Below, one piece after another: positions 7,549-14,304 of a stretch of 30,091 nucleotides of DNA. Numbering within the stretch: the first letter of the stretch is position 1; each line of letters opens with the position of its first letter. Origin of the DNA: an uncultured Collinsella sp. (GTDB taxonomy: Bacteria > Actinomycetota > Coriobacteriia > Coriobacteriales > Coriobacteriaceae). The notes under the pieces are model-generated. The model saw only the letters and a program-made list of their open reading frames with translations, searched no databases and was not told where the DNA came from. A program made the position numbers and the translations under genes. Location of the stretch: positions 1-30,091 of the forward strand of contig CATYDM010000020.1 in the NCBI GenBank assembly GCA_958405195.1. Reading direction: 5' to 3'.

Positions 7549-8583
7549 ATGCAACTGGCAAATATCGTACGCGAGCGCTGGAAAGGCGTCTTGTTCTGCC
7601 TGATCATCGCTATCCCCGCGACGTTGCTCGGCAAACAGATTGAGGTGGTCGGCGGGCCGGTATTTGCCATCCTCTTTGGCATGGTCCTGGCGCTCGTCTT
7701 TCCCAAGAATCGTCGCGAACCGCTCGCCGCCGGCGTTACCTATACGTCCAAAAAAGTCTTGCAGTACGCGGTTATCCTGCTTGGCTTTGGCATGAACCTC
7801 TCCCAGATTCTGTCCAAGGGCGCCCAGTCGCTGCCGATTATCGTGGCGACAATCTCGACCTCGCTTGTCATCGCCTTTGTGCTCTGCCACGTTATGAACG
7901 TGCCGGGTAAGATCGCGACGCTTGTGGGTGTGGGTTCGTCGATTTGCGGCGGTTCGGCCATCGCTGCGACCGCACCCGTCATCGATGCCGACGATCGCGA
8001 GATTGCCCAGGCCATTTCGGTCATCTTCCTGTTTAACGTTATCGCGGCGCTCGTGTTTCCGACGCTTGGCGGCATGCTCGGGCTGACCAACGAGGGCTTC
8101 GGCCTGTTTGCCGGTACCGCCATCAACGACACCTCGTCCGTAACGGCTGCGGCGAGCGCTTGGGACAGCATGCATCCCGGCGCCAATGTGCTCGAGAGCG
8201 CCACGGTGGTCAAGCTCACCAGGACGCTGGCCATCATTCCCATCACGCTGGCGCTTGCTTGCTGGCAGATGCATCTGGCGCGCAAGGCCGGCGGCGACGC
8301 TAGGAGCACGTTCTCGCTTAAACGCGCGTTTCCCATGTTTGTGCTGTTCTTTGTGCTGGCGAGTGTGATCACCACGGTGCTTCAGCTTCCCGTGTCCATC
8401 ACGGCGCCCATCAAGGAGCTGTCGAAATTCTTTATTGTGATGGCCATGGCGGCTATTGGTTTTAATACCGATATCGTTGAGCTGGTCAAAAAGGGCGGCA
8501 AGCCCATCGCGCTGGGCTTTTGCTGCTGGATTGGCATTGCGTGCATGAGTTTGGGAATGCAGCACGTGCTGGGAATCTGGTAG
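7549..8583 (+). CDS. YeiH-family putative sulfate exporter
   Basis: This is a 344-residue integral membrane protein of the YeiH/UPF0324 family, annotated in databases as putative sulfate exporters; the substrate is poorly established. About ten hydrophobic segments run through the protein. The family-typical stretches GFGMNLSQI, GVGSSICGGSAIAATAPV and GTAINDTSSVTAA, with conserved polar residues in mid-membrane, are clear. AAGAAGGA precedes the ATG at 7549. It is divergent from a GntR regulator and is followed 266 bp later by a Fis-type regulator. No LysR partner (the YeiE type in enterobacteria) is adjacent. Confidence 0.85.
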   Translation: MQLANIVRERWKGVLFCLIIAIPATLLGKQIEVVGGPVFAILFGMVLALVFPKNRREPLAAGVTYTSKKVLQYAVILLGFGMNLSQILSKGAQSLPIIVATISTSLVIAFVLCHVMNVPGKIATLVGVGSSICGGSAIAATAPVIDADDREIAQAISVIFLFNVIAALVFPTLGGMLGLTNEGFGLFAGTAINDTSSVTAAASAWDSMHPGANVLESATVVKLTRTLAIIPITLALACWQMHLARKAGGDARSTFSLKRAFPMFVLFFVLASVITTVLQLPVSITAPIKELSKFFIVMAMAAIGFNTDIVELVKKGGKPIALGFCCWIGIACMSLGMQHVLGIW

Positions 8584-8635
8584 AGAAGTAGCTTATTTGC
8601 GTGCTGCGTGCTGGTGAGCGCATTCTCACGGTGGA

Positions 8636-8706
8636 GCGATAGGAGCTCTTGCGGGTATGGCTTGTCCGCAGGTTTATAAGTCCCGAAGAGCTCTTATCGC
8701 CCCGCC
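8636..8706 (+). other. Structured inverted repeat downstream of the YeiH gene
   Basis: Fifteen-base arms (8636-8650 with 8686-8700, one mismatch; core GAGCTCTT) enclose about 35 bases. The right arm overlaps a second possible stem, GCCCCGC with GCGGGGC further on, so two folds compete. There is no T-tract. It could be an attenuator, an unknown RNA or a repeat. Confidence 0.4.
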
Positions 8707-8771
8707 AGGATGGCGATGCGGGGCAACACCTATACTCGCAGGACGGCGCTTTCTGCCCTATAGTGTTTGGT

Positions 8772-8785
8772 GAGCAATATTGTTC
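8772..8785. promoter_or_regulatory. Near-palindrome upstream of the Fis-type regulator
   Basis: GAGCAATATTGTTC is symmetric at 12 of 14 positions and is followed by TGTTCAATTTTGAAACA, a second imperfect dyad sharing TGTTC. It lies about 65-80 bp before the start codon, a reasonable place for an autoregulatory operator. Confidence 0.35.
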
Positions 8786-8849
8786 AATTTTGAAACACTC
8801 GGTCGTGCGATCGCCGGCGGTTGCACGTCGCTGCAGACAGGGGCAAATC

Positions 8850-10067
8850 ATGGATAGCGATGCCAAGCTGAACATCTTGACCGATGCCCTGGCTGCTGCC
8901 GGGGCATCGGCATTGGCAATCGATGCGCGTGGGGACGTCGCGATCTCGACCATGAATGACGCGGCGCTTGAGCGGGATGTGGCGGTTTTTGTCGCTGAGC
9001 GCCTCGACCGTATAGGAGACGGTGCGCGCCTGGTTATGGGGCGTGCGGGTGCGCGCCTGAGCCTGACCGTTCGCCCCACCGACAAAGAGGGCGGGGGCCT
9101 TTGGGTCGTCGTGGTCCGCAAGGTGCGCGGCGCCGCGGCGCATGCGGGTATCGAGTGGCTCAACGCCGACGAGGTTGAGGCCCGCTACGAATCGAGTGCG
9201 TACGGCATCGTTGAGGGGGCGACCTCGGTGGCTGCGCCGGTCGCCGAGAGCTACGCACGCGGTGTGCCCCTTATGCTCGAGGGTGAGCTGGGAGCGGGCC
9301 AGGTCGAGATCGCCAAGCGCCTCTATCTGGACGGTCCTTTTGCCGGTCAGCCCTTTGTTTCCGTTGCGCTCGATGAGCTCACCGAGCGCGGTTGGCGCCA
9401 TGTGCTCAAAAGCGCCGAATCGCCGCTGTTCCAAACGGGGCTGACCCTTTGCATTGAGGGCTGGAATGCGGTTGGCCCCCAGCGCCTCCGCGAGCTGGTC
9501 TCCACGATGACCGACACCGCGTTGGCGACGCGCTGCCATGTGGTGCTGACAGCGAATGACATGCCGGGCGGCGGCGAAAGTGATCAAGCCGCCTTTGTGA
9601 CCGAGCGCCTCGCCTGTGCGGTGAGCGTGGCGCCGGCAATCGCCGAGCAGGGAGCCGCGTCGACGAAGGCTGCGCGCTATTTGGAATATCTCGCTGATGC
9701 ATTTGGGACGGCAGCGCCCACGCTGTCTGCCGCGGCGACGAAGACGCTCGATGCTTACCGCTGGCCGCGCAATTATCTGCAGCTCCGCGAGGTCTCGGAA
9801 CGACTGTATATATTGGTGGGGGCGGGCACGGTGGACCGCGCTGTGGCGGAGGAAGTGCTCGCCCAAGAGGACGTGATTAAGACCGCAACCTTTGGCGCCC
9901 CGACGCTCGAAAGTGACCTGTATATCCTGCGACCGCTGGCCGATACCGAGCGAGATATCGCGCATCTGGTTGTAGATCATCTCCACGGCAACCGAACCCG
10001 TGCGGCGGAGGTGCTGGGCATAAGCCGTACAACGCTGTGGCGCTTGCTGAAGGACGATGACCGTTGA
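8850..10067 (+). CDS. Fis-type regulator with eroded sigma-54-activator AAA+ domain
   Basis: This is a 405-residue probable transcription regulator. The C-terminus (about 370-402, HGNRTRAAEVLGISRTTLWR) is a clear Fis helix-turn-helix as in NtrC/AtoC/PrpR activators. Upstream, YRWPRNYLQLREV (303-315) matches the conserved YxWPGNxREL element of their AAA+ domain. The rest of the ATPase is degenerate. The Walker A equivalent GELGAGQVE (145-153) has Gln for the essential Lys. The GAFTGA sigma-54 contact loop is absent, and the Walker B region reads LTLCIEGWN without the Asp-Glu pair. Residues 1-100 form an unrecognised sensor-like region. It probably binds DNA but cannot act as a standard sigma-54 ATPase. 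The ATG at 8850 with AGGGG upstream is preferred to the TTG at 8649. Confidence 0.72.
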   Translation: MDSDAKLNILTDALAAAGASALAIDARGDVAISTMNDAALERDVAVFVAERLDRIGDGARLVMGRAGARLSLTVRPTDKEGGGLWVVVVRKVRGAAAHAGIEWLNADEVEARYESSAYGIVEGATSVAAPVAESYARGVPLMLEGELGAGQVEIAKRLYLDGPFAGQPFVSVALDELTERGWRHVLKSAESPLFQTGLTLCIEGWNAVGPQRLRELVSTMTDTALATRCHVVLTANDMPGGGESDQAAFVTERLACAVSVAPAIAEQGAASTKAARYLEYLADAFGTAAPTLSAAATKTLDAYRWPRNYLQLREVSERLYILVGAGTVDRAVAEEVLAQEDVIKTATFGAPTLESDLYILRPLADTERDIAHLVVDHLHGNRTRAAEVLGISRTTLWRLLKDDDR

Positions 10068-10151
10068 GCGAGGCGCCCGTGACCGCGCGCGACGCGTGTG
10101 CTACAGTCCAAAGCGTTATTGTTTCGATTTGGTTACGGCGTGCGAGGGCAT

Positions 10152-10727
10152 ATGGCTGAGACTTCAAAACCGAGCCGCAGAAGGCGGAGTGCCGCGCCGG
10201 TCAACCGACGCACAACATCGGTGACGTGGGGCAAACACGCCTCGGGGTTTGATGGCTCGTTCAAGCGCACTAAATACGGCTATCCTTCGGCAAGCGCCCG
10301 CTTGGCAATGCAGGCAGAGTCCTCGCTGTGGGGCCGCAAACGCGTGGTGGGCTCAAAGCTCAAGCACGACGGAACGCTCGGCTACATCAGCCGCGGGGCG
10401 GCTCGCCGCAGCGGGCTCAATCCCGCCGGCTGGCATCGCTACGTGCCGATCGTGGCCGCCGTTGCAGTGATCGTCATCGCGCTCGCTGCGCTCGGATATG
10501 CCGGCGGTGGCGCCAACCTGGACGCAATGTTTAAATCGCCCGAGCTCGCGCATGCAGGCACAGAAGTTGTCGAGGGCGCACAGACCCAGACAGGCGTCGC
10601 GCCCCAGCGCGGTATCGTTGCGGCGGCCTCCACCATCGCCGATGCGCAAAAGGACGAGGACGAACAGGGCGATGGCGCCGAAACGGCCCAGACGAACGAA
10701 ACGACGACAACGGCGACGTCAATATAA
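10152..10727 (+). CDS. Hypothetical single-span membrane protein
   Basis: This 191-residue protein is of unknown function. Residues 1-95 are very basic (RRRR, KR, RRS clusters) and should stay in the cytoplasm. Residues 97-117 form one transmembrane helix. The remaining 70 residues are Ala/Thr/Glu/Gln-rich, acidic and probably disordered outside. The ATG at 10152 is chosen because GAGGG precedes it; the frame opens at 10098. No enzyme or binding motif is seen. The layout (basic cytoplasmic head, one helix, acidic tail) would suit a cell-envelope or division-linked protein, but that is only a comparison. Confidence 0.65.
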   Translation: MAETSKPSRRRRSAAPVNRRTTSVTWGKHASGFDGSFKRTKYGYPSASARLAMQAESSLWGRKRVVGSKLKHDGTLGYISRGAARRSGLNPAGWHRYVPIVAAVAVIVIALAALGYAGGGANLDAMFKSPELAHAGTEVVEGAQTQTGVAPQRGIVAAASTIADAQKDEDEQGDGAETAQTNETTTTATSI

Positions 10728-10736
10728 GTTGCGAGT

Positions 10737-10776
10737 GGGGTAGCTAAAATAGCCCCGTCCCAAATTAGCCACCCCG
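10737..10776. repeat. Dispersed repeat, family 2, copy A
   Basis: GGGGTAGCT and AGCCACCCC are outer arms with one mismatch around an inner CCGTCCCAAATT. The unit 10740-10773 matches 23547-23580 at 29 of 34 bases and the reverse strand of 23484-23514. It sits between two convergent genes and may also terminate transcription. Confidence 0.7.
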
Positions 10777-10790
10777 CTGACGCTTCTGGG

Positions 10791-11312
10791 TTACCTTACG
10801 TAGATGATGTTGTCGCGGCGCGGCTTTGCCTCGGGTAGCGTGTCCTCGGCGTAGCCAAGAATGCAGTTACCGACACCGCGCAGACTGCCGTCGGCGGGCA
10901 GGCCCCAGCTGGCCAGCAGCTCTAGGCCCTCGGGCGAGTCAAAGACCTCATGCGCGCGGTGAATCCAGCACGAATCGACACCCAGTGCATAGGCAGCGTT
11001 GAGCAAGTTGCCCATAGCGAGCGAGCCGTCTTCCAGATGTGTGGGCACGCTGCGGTCAACCAGCACCACCACAACGGTCTTGGCGCCATAGAAGGGGTCG
11101 CTGTTGCTGCCCATGACCTGGGCGTTGAGCTGTGAGAGACGCTCGACGGTCGCGGGGTCGGTGACGGCGACAAACGTCACCGGCTGGCGGCCCATGCCGC
11201 TCGGTGCATATTGGCCGGCTTCGATAATACGTGCAAGCTTTTCGGCCTCGACGGGACGATTGCTGTAGTTGCGGCAGCTGCGGCGGTGAATGAGTGCTTC
11301 GATAGTCTCCAT
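10791..11312 (-). CDS. Nitroreductase-family FMN oxidoreductase
   Basis: This is a 173-residue cytosolic NAD(P)H-dependent flavoprotein of the nitroreductase superfamily. The N-terminal RRSCRNY element is the usual FMN-phosphate contact. APSGMGRQP is the second conserved FMN segment. The C-terminal GNCILGYAED is typical of short members. The length fits the small subfamily. The ATG at 11312 has AAGGAGAC upstream and is preferred over the longer frame from 11408. The physiological substrate is unknown; members reduce nitro compounds, quinones or flavins. The gene stands alone, divergent from a small orphan gene. Confidence 0.85.
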   Translation of the reverse strand: METIEALIHRRSCRNYSNRPVEAEKLARIIEAGQYAPSGMGRQPVTFVAVTDPATVERLSQLNAQVMGSNSDPFYGAKTVVVVLVDRSVPTHLEDGSLAMGNLLNAAYALGVDSCWIHRAHEVFDSPEGLELLASWGLPADGSLRGVGNCILGYAEDTLPEAKPRRDNIIYVR

Positions 11313-11606
11313 GGTGTCTCCTTGCGGTGGCGTTGCAGATGCCCCGTTCATACCCGTCGGGCTCAAACGATAGACGGTCAATTGCCCGGCCAAAAGGATA
11401 GATTCCAATTGGGAAAGTAGGTTTGCATAAAAGTACCTTCAGAATGTGACAAACAAATGGGATGGTTAAACGTTTTATCCCGTTTACCCTGCGGTTTTTT
11501 ACCACTTGCCTAAATGACGAACGCATAACCTCTGATAAAGGTTTTACTAAAGGAGTACCAACGTTTATCAATGCGCCGTGGTGGCGCCGGGCCAGGAGGT
11601 AACATC

Positions 11607-11897
11607 ATGTTCCAGGCTGGAGATGTCGTCGAGACCGATTTCGAAGGATTTCTGAAGCTGCTGCGTTCCAAGACGCGCGCTTTCGTGTCGATCAACGATC
11701 ACGAGTACTACATCACGCACACCGATGGCTATTGGCGTGTTCAGGATTGCGAGGCCCTCAACGACAAGGGCCACTTTACTGACTGTTCTGAGTTGGTCAA
11801 CACGGTCTGCGAGGTCGTCGAGCTGCCGTGGATTGCCGGCAAGAGCCTGCATGACAGCTTCTCGGGCGCTACGGTCTATGAGGCCGTCGCCGCTTAA
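11607..11897 (+). CDS. Small conserved-looking hypothetical protein (96 aa)
   Basis: I do not recognise the family. The protein is 96 residues, acidic, without signal or membrane segment, and rich in aromatic residues in its middle (NDHEYYITHTDGYWRVQD). A perfect AGGAGGT Shine-Dalgarno six bases before the ATG at 11607 and a strong T-tailed terminator right after the stop make it a real, probably well-expressed gene. The open frame begins at 11571, but that start has no ribosome-binding site. The compact fold with a YYI...WRV beta pattern could be a small ligand- or protein-binding domain; this is speculation. Confidence 0.72.
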   Translation: MFQAGDVVETDFEGFLKLLRSKTRAFVSINDHEYYITHTDGYWRVQDCEALNDKGHFTDCSELVNTVCEVVELPWIAGKSLHDSFSGATVYEAVAA

Positions 11898-11923
11898 CAG
11901 GCAATAAAACCCGATTTTCACGT

Positions 11924-11959
11924 GACCGCTGGCGCCGCCCCCGCGCCGGCGGTCTTTTT
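11924..11959 (+). terminator. Rho-independent terminator of the 96-aa gene
   Basis: GACCGCTGGCGC (11924-11935) pairs with GCGCCGGCGGTC (11943-11954), with one wobble, followed by TTTTT. Confidence 0.92.
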
Positions 11960-12002
11960 CTGCCGATAGGCCATAAAAGTGCACGCATTTGCGGAGAGGC
12001 TG

Positions 12003-12031
12003 TTGACGATAGTCAAAACTCGGACTAATCT
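12003..12031 (+). promoter_or_regulatory. Promoter of the marR-ABC operon
   Basis: TTGACG (12003-12008), a 17-base spacer and TAATCT (12026-12031) form a good sigma-70-type promoter, giving a start near 12038 and a leader of about 40 bases. TTGAC-GATA-GTCAA is also a small perfect dyad over the -35 box. Confidence 0.7.
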
Positions 12032-12064
12032 AGAGACATAAAATTGGTCAAAAATCGGACAATC
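12012..12064 (+). promoter_or_regulatory. Paired direct repeats, candidate MarR operators
   Basis: GTCAAAACTCGGACTAATC (12012-12030) and GTCAAAAATCGGACAATC (12047-12064) agree at 17 positions. The first covers the spacer and -10 box, and the second lies just past the predicted start. This placement suits autorepression by the adjacent MarR protein. Confidence 0.6.
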
Positions 12065-12078
12065 GAATGGTGGGATAG

Positions 12079-12579
12079 ATGAATGGTGCGGTTAAACTGG
12101 TCGACTTCGACCGGTTGCTCAATGGACTCGACCATATCTATTCGGAGTTCTCGCGTGCCTGCGGCCTTTCGGACTGCGCTTACTGGATGCTCGTCGATAC
12201 CAGCACGGCGGGCGGCAGTATTGCCGTAAGCCGTCTGACAAGCGAATGGTTCTATAGCAAGCAGACCATTAACTCGGCAATTAAAACCCTGAAGGCGCGA
12301 GGGCTTGCAACGCTGGAATTTGCCGAAGGCAGTCGTAAGAATAAGGTCGTTTGTTTGACCGATGAGGGCCGGCGGTTCGCCGAGCACTATGCGTTGCCGG
12401 CGGTTAAAGCCGAGCAGCGTGCCTTTGGCGCGCTCGAGCCCTGGGAACAGCGTGAGATTATGCGTCTGGTCGGCAAGTTTTCCCATGTGCTCAACGAGGA
12501 GTGCGAAGCGTTTAAACAGCAGATGGCCGCCGAGAGCCAAGTGGAAAACCAAGAAGAGGGGGAGACGTGCGACTCTTAA
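12079..12579 (+). CDS. MarR-family transcriptional regulator
   Basis: This is a 166-residue winged-helix regulator. The recognition helix region SRLTSEWFYSKQTINSAIKTLKARG and the following wing (GSRKNKVVCLTDEGR) match the MarR fold, flanked by helical dimerisation segments and an acidic C-terminal tail. Its last 13 bases overlap the start of the first ABC gene, so it is translated with the exporter pair. Paired repeats around its promoter suggest that it represses the whole operon. By analogy with other MarR-ABC operons, the ligand may be a compound exported by the pump (inference). Confidence 0.88.
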   Translation: MNGAVKLVDFDRLLNGLDHIYSEFSRACGLSDCAYWMLVDTSTAGGSIAVSRLTSEWFYSKQTINSAIKTLKARGLATLEFAEGSRKNKVVCLTDEGRRFAEHYALPAVKAEQRAFGALEPWEQREIMRLVGKFSHVLNEECEAFKQQMAAESQVENQEEGETCDS

Positions 12580-14303
12580 TGAGGTTTATGAGGCCGTATC
12601 GCGGGCTGATTGCAGTGACACTGTTTGTGCTGCTGATAGATAACGTCGGCACGCTGCTGGTGCCTACGATGCTGGCGAATATGGTCAATACCGGCATCAC
12701 GACGGGTGATGTCGACTACATCCTGCGCAACGGCCTGTACATGCTTATCGCGACCAGCATGGCTAGCGGCGGCACGGTGCTGGGCTGCTATCTTTCGGCG
12801 CGCCTGGCCGCCAACGTGGCTTGCGATATCCGCAATGCCGTGTACGACAAATCGCTCGAGCTCGCGGCCAGCGATTATGAGCGCTTTGGCACCGGATCGA
12901 TGATCACGCGCTCGCTCAACGACATCAACGTGATTCAGCAGGCGATTCTGCAGACGATTCAGCTGGTGCTGCCCGTGCCGTTTTTGGCTGTGGCGGGCAT
13001 CATCTTCGCCTGGTTTATCGATCCCGCCATGGGCACGCTTCTGGGCGTAGTCGTTGCGATTGTGCTGGTGGCGGCGGTCTTTACGGTTGCCAACGCGGCG
13101 CCGATTTTTATGCGCCTACAGGGCTTTATCGACCGCATGAACGTGGTGCTGCGCGAGAATATTGTGGGCGTGCGCGTCATCCGTGCGTTTAACAAGGAAC
13201 GCCATGAGGAGCAACGCCTAGACGAGGTGTTTAGCGATTACGCGGCCAACGCCATCAAGGTCAACCACCTGTTTGTGGGCCTCGACAGCTCCAGCTTCTT
13301 TTTGATGAACATCGCCGAGGTGGCGGTGCTGTGGGTTGGCGGCAACCGCGTGGGCGCCCATGCGATGCAGATCGCGAGCATCTCTGCGGTGCTCGAGTAC
13401 GCAATCCTGATTCTGTTCTTTGTGATGATGGCGCAGATGGTGGTGCTAACGCTGCCACGCGCCGCGGCATGCCTAAGCCGTGCACAGCAAGTGCTGGAGA
13501 TTGAGCCGAGCATCGTCGATGGCGAGCGCACGCTGGGTGACGGGGCGCCTGCCTCCGAGGACGATGCGGATGCTGTTGCCGTGTTCGATCATATGTCGTT
13601 TCGCTTTGACGATGCCGACGAGGACACCCTGTGCGACCTGAGCTTTGCCTGTCGTCGCGGTCAGACGACCGCAATCGTCGGCTCGACGGGTTCGGGCAAG
13701 TCGACGGTGGCAAAGCTTTTGCTGCGTTTTCACGATGCCACGAAGGGCGCCATTCGCTTGGACGGCGTCGATCTGCGCGAGCTTCCACAAGATGAGATCC
13801 GTGGATGCATCGCCTATGTACCGCAGAAGGCGTGGCTGTTCTCGGGCACCGTGGCAAGCAATCTGCGCTTTGGCAACGAAGACGCGACTGAGGCCGACAT
13901 GCTTCATGCGCTCCAGGTTGCCCAGAGCACCTTTGTGCTCGATCAGCCGCAGGGGCTCGATACCCCGGTGGCGCAGGGCGGTACGAACTTCTCGGGTGGC
14001 CAGCGCCAGCGCCTGGCCATTGCTCGCGCGCTCATGAAGCGCGCCGACCTGTATATCTTCGACGACAGTTTTTCTGCTCTGGACTTTAAGACTGATGCCG
14101 CCCTGCGCCATGCGTTGCAAGATGAGACGCGTGACGCTGCGGTGCTCATCATCGCGCAGCGCATCTCGACGATTTTGCATGCCGACCAGATCGTTGTGCT
14201 CAAGGACGGCGAGGTCGTGGGCTTGGGCACGCATGGCGAGCTTATGGAAACCTGCGAGGTGTACCGCGCCATCGCGGAATCGCAGATGAAGGGAGGTGAG
14301 TAG
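12567..14303 (+). CDS. ABC exporter half-transporter, degenerate-site subunit
   Basis: This 578-residue type IV (MsbA/LmrA-like) ABC exporter subunit has six membrane helices (about 15-300) and a nucleotide-binding domain. Walker A is GSTGSGKST (372-380), the Q-loop Gln is 420 and the signature is FSGGQRQR (475-482). Walker B is LYIFDD (495-500), with Asp500 where the catalytic Glu should be, and the switch residue is Gln531 instead of His. This matches the degenerate partner of heterodimeric pumps such as TM287/288 or BmrCD. It overlaps marR and is followed directly by its partner. The substrate is likely a drug, lipid or peptide and is not known. Confidence 0.92.
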   Translation: MRLLMRFMRPYRGLIAVTLFVLLIDNVGTLLVPTMLANMVNTGITTGDVDYILRNGLYMLIATSMASGGTVLGCYLSARLAANVACDIRNAVYDKSLELAASDYERFGTGSMITRSLNDINVIQQAILQTIQLVLPVPFLAVAGIIFAWFIDPAMGTLLGVVVAIVLVAAVFTVANAAPIFMRLQGFIDRMNVVLRENIVGVRVIRAFNKERHEEQRLDEVFSDYAANAIKVNHLFVGLDSSSFFLMNIAEVAVLWVGGNRVGAHAMQIASISAVLEYAILILFFVMMAQMVVLTLPRAAACLSRAQQVLEIEPSIVDGERTLGDGAPASEDDADAVAVFDHMSFRFDDADEDTLCDLSFACRRGQTTAIVGSTGSGKSTVAKLLLRFHDATKGAIRLDGVDLRELPQDEIRGCIAYVPQKAWLFSGTVASNLRFGNEDATEADMLHALQVAQSTFVLDQPQGLDTPVAQGGTNFSGGQRQRLAIARALMKRADLYIFDDSFSALDFKTDAALRHALQDETRDAAVLIIAQRISTILHADQIVVLKDGEVVGLGTHGELMETCEVYRAIAESQMKGGE

Positions 14304-14304
14304 C

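Noticed and set aside
8820..8850. Sigma-54 (-24/-12) promoter before the Fis-type regulator
   Set aside because: GG and GC doublets exist, but the 10-base spacing required between them is not met.
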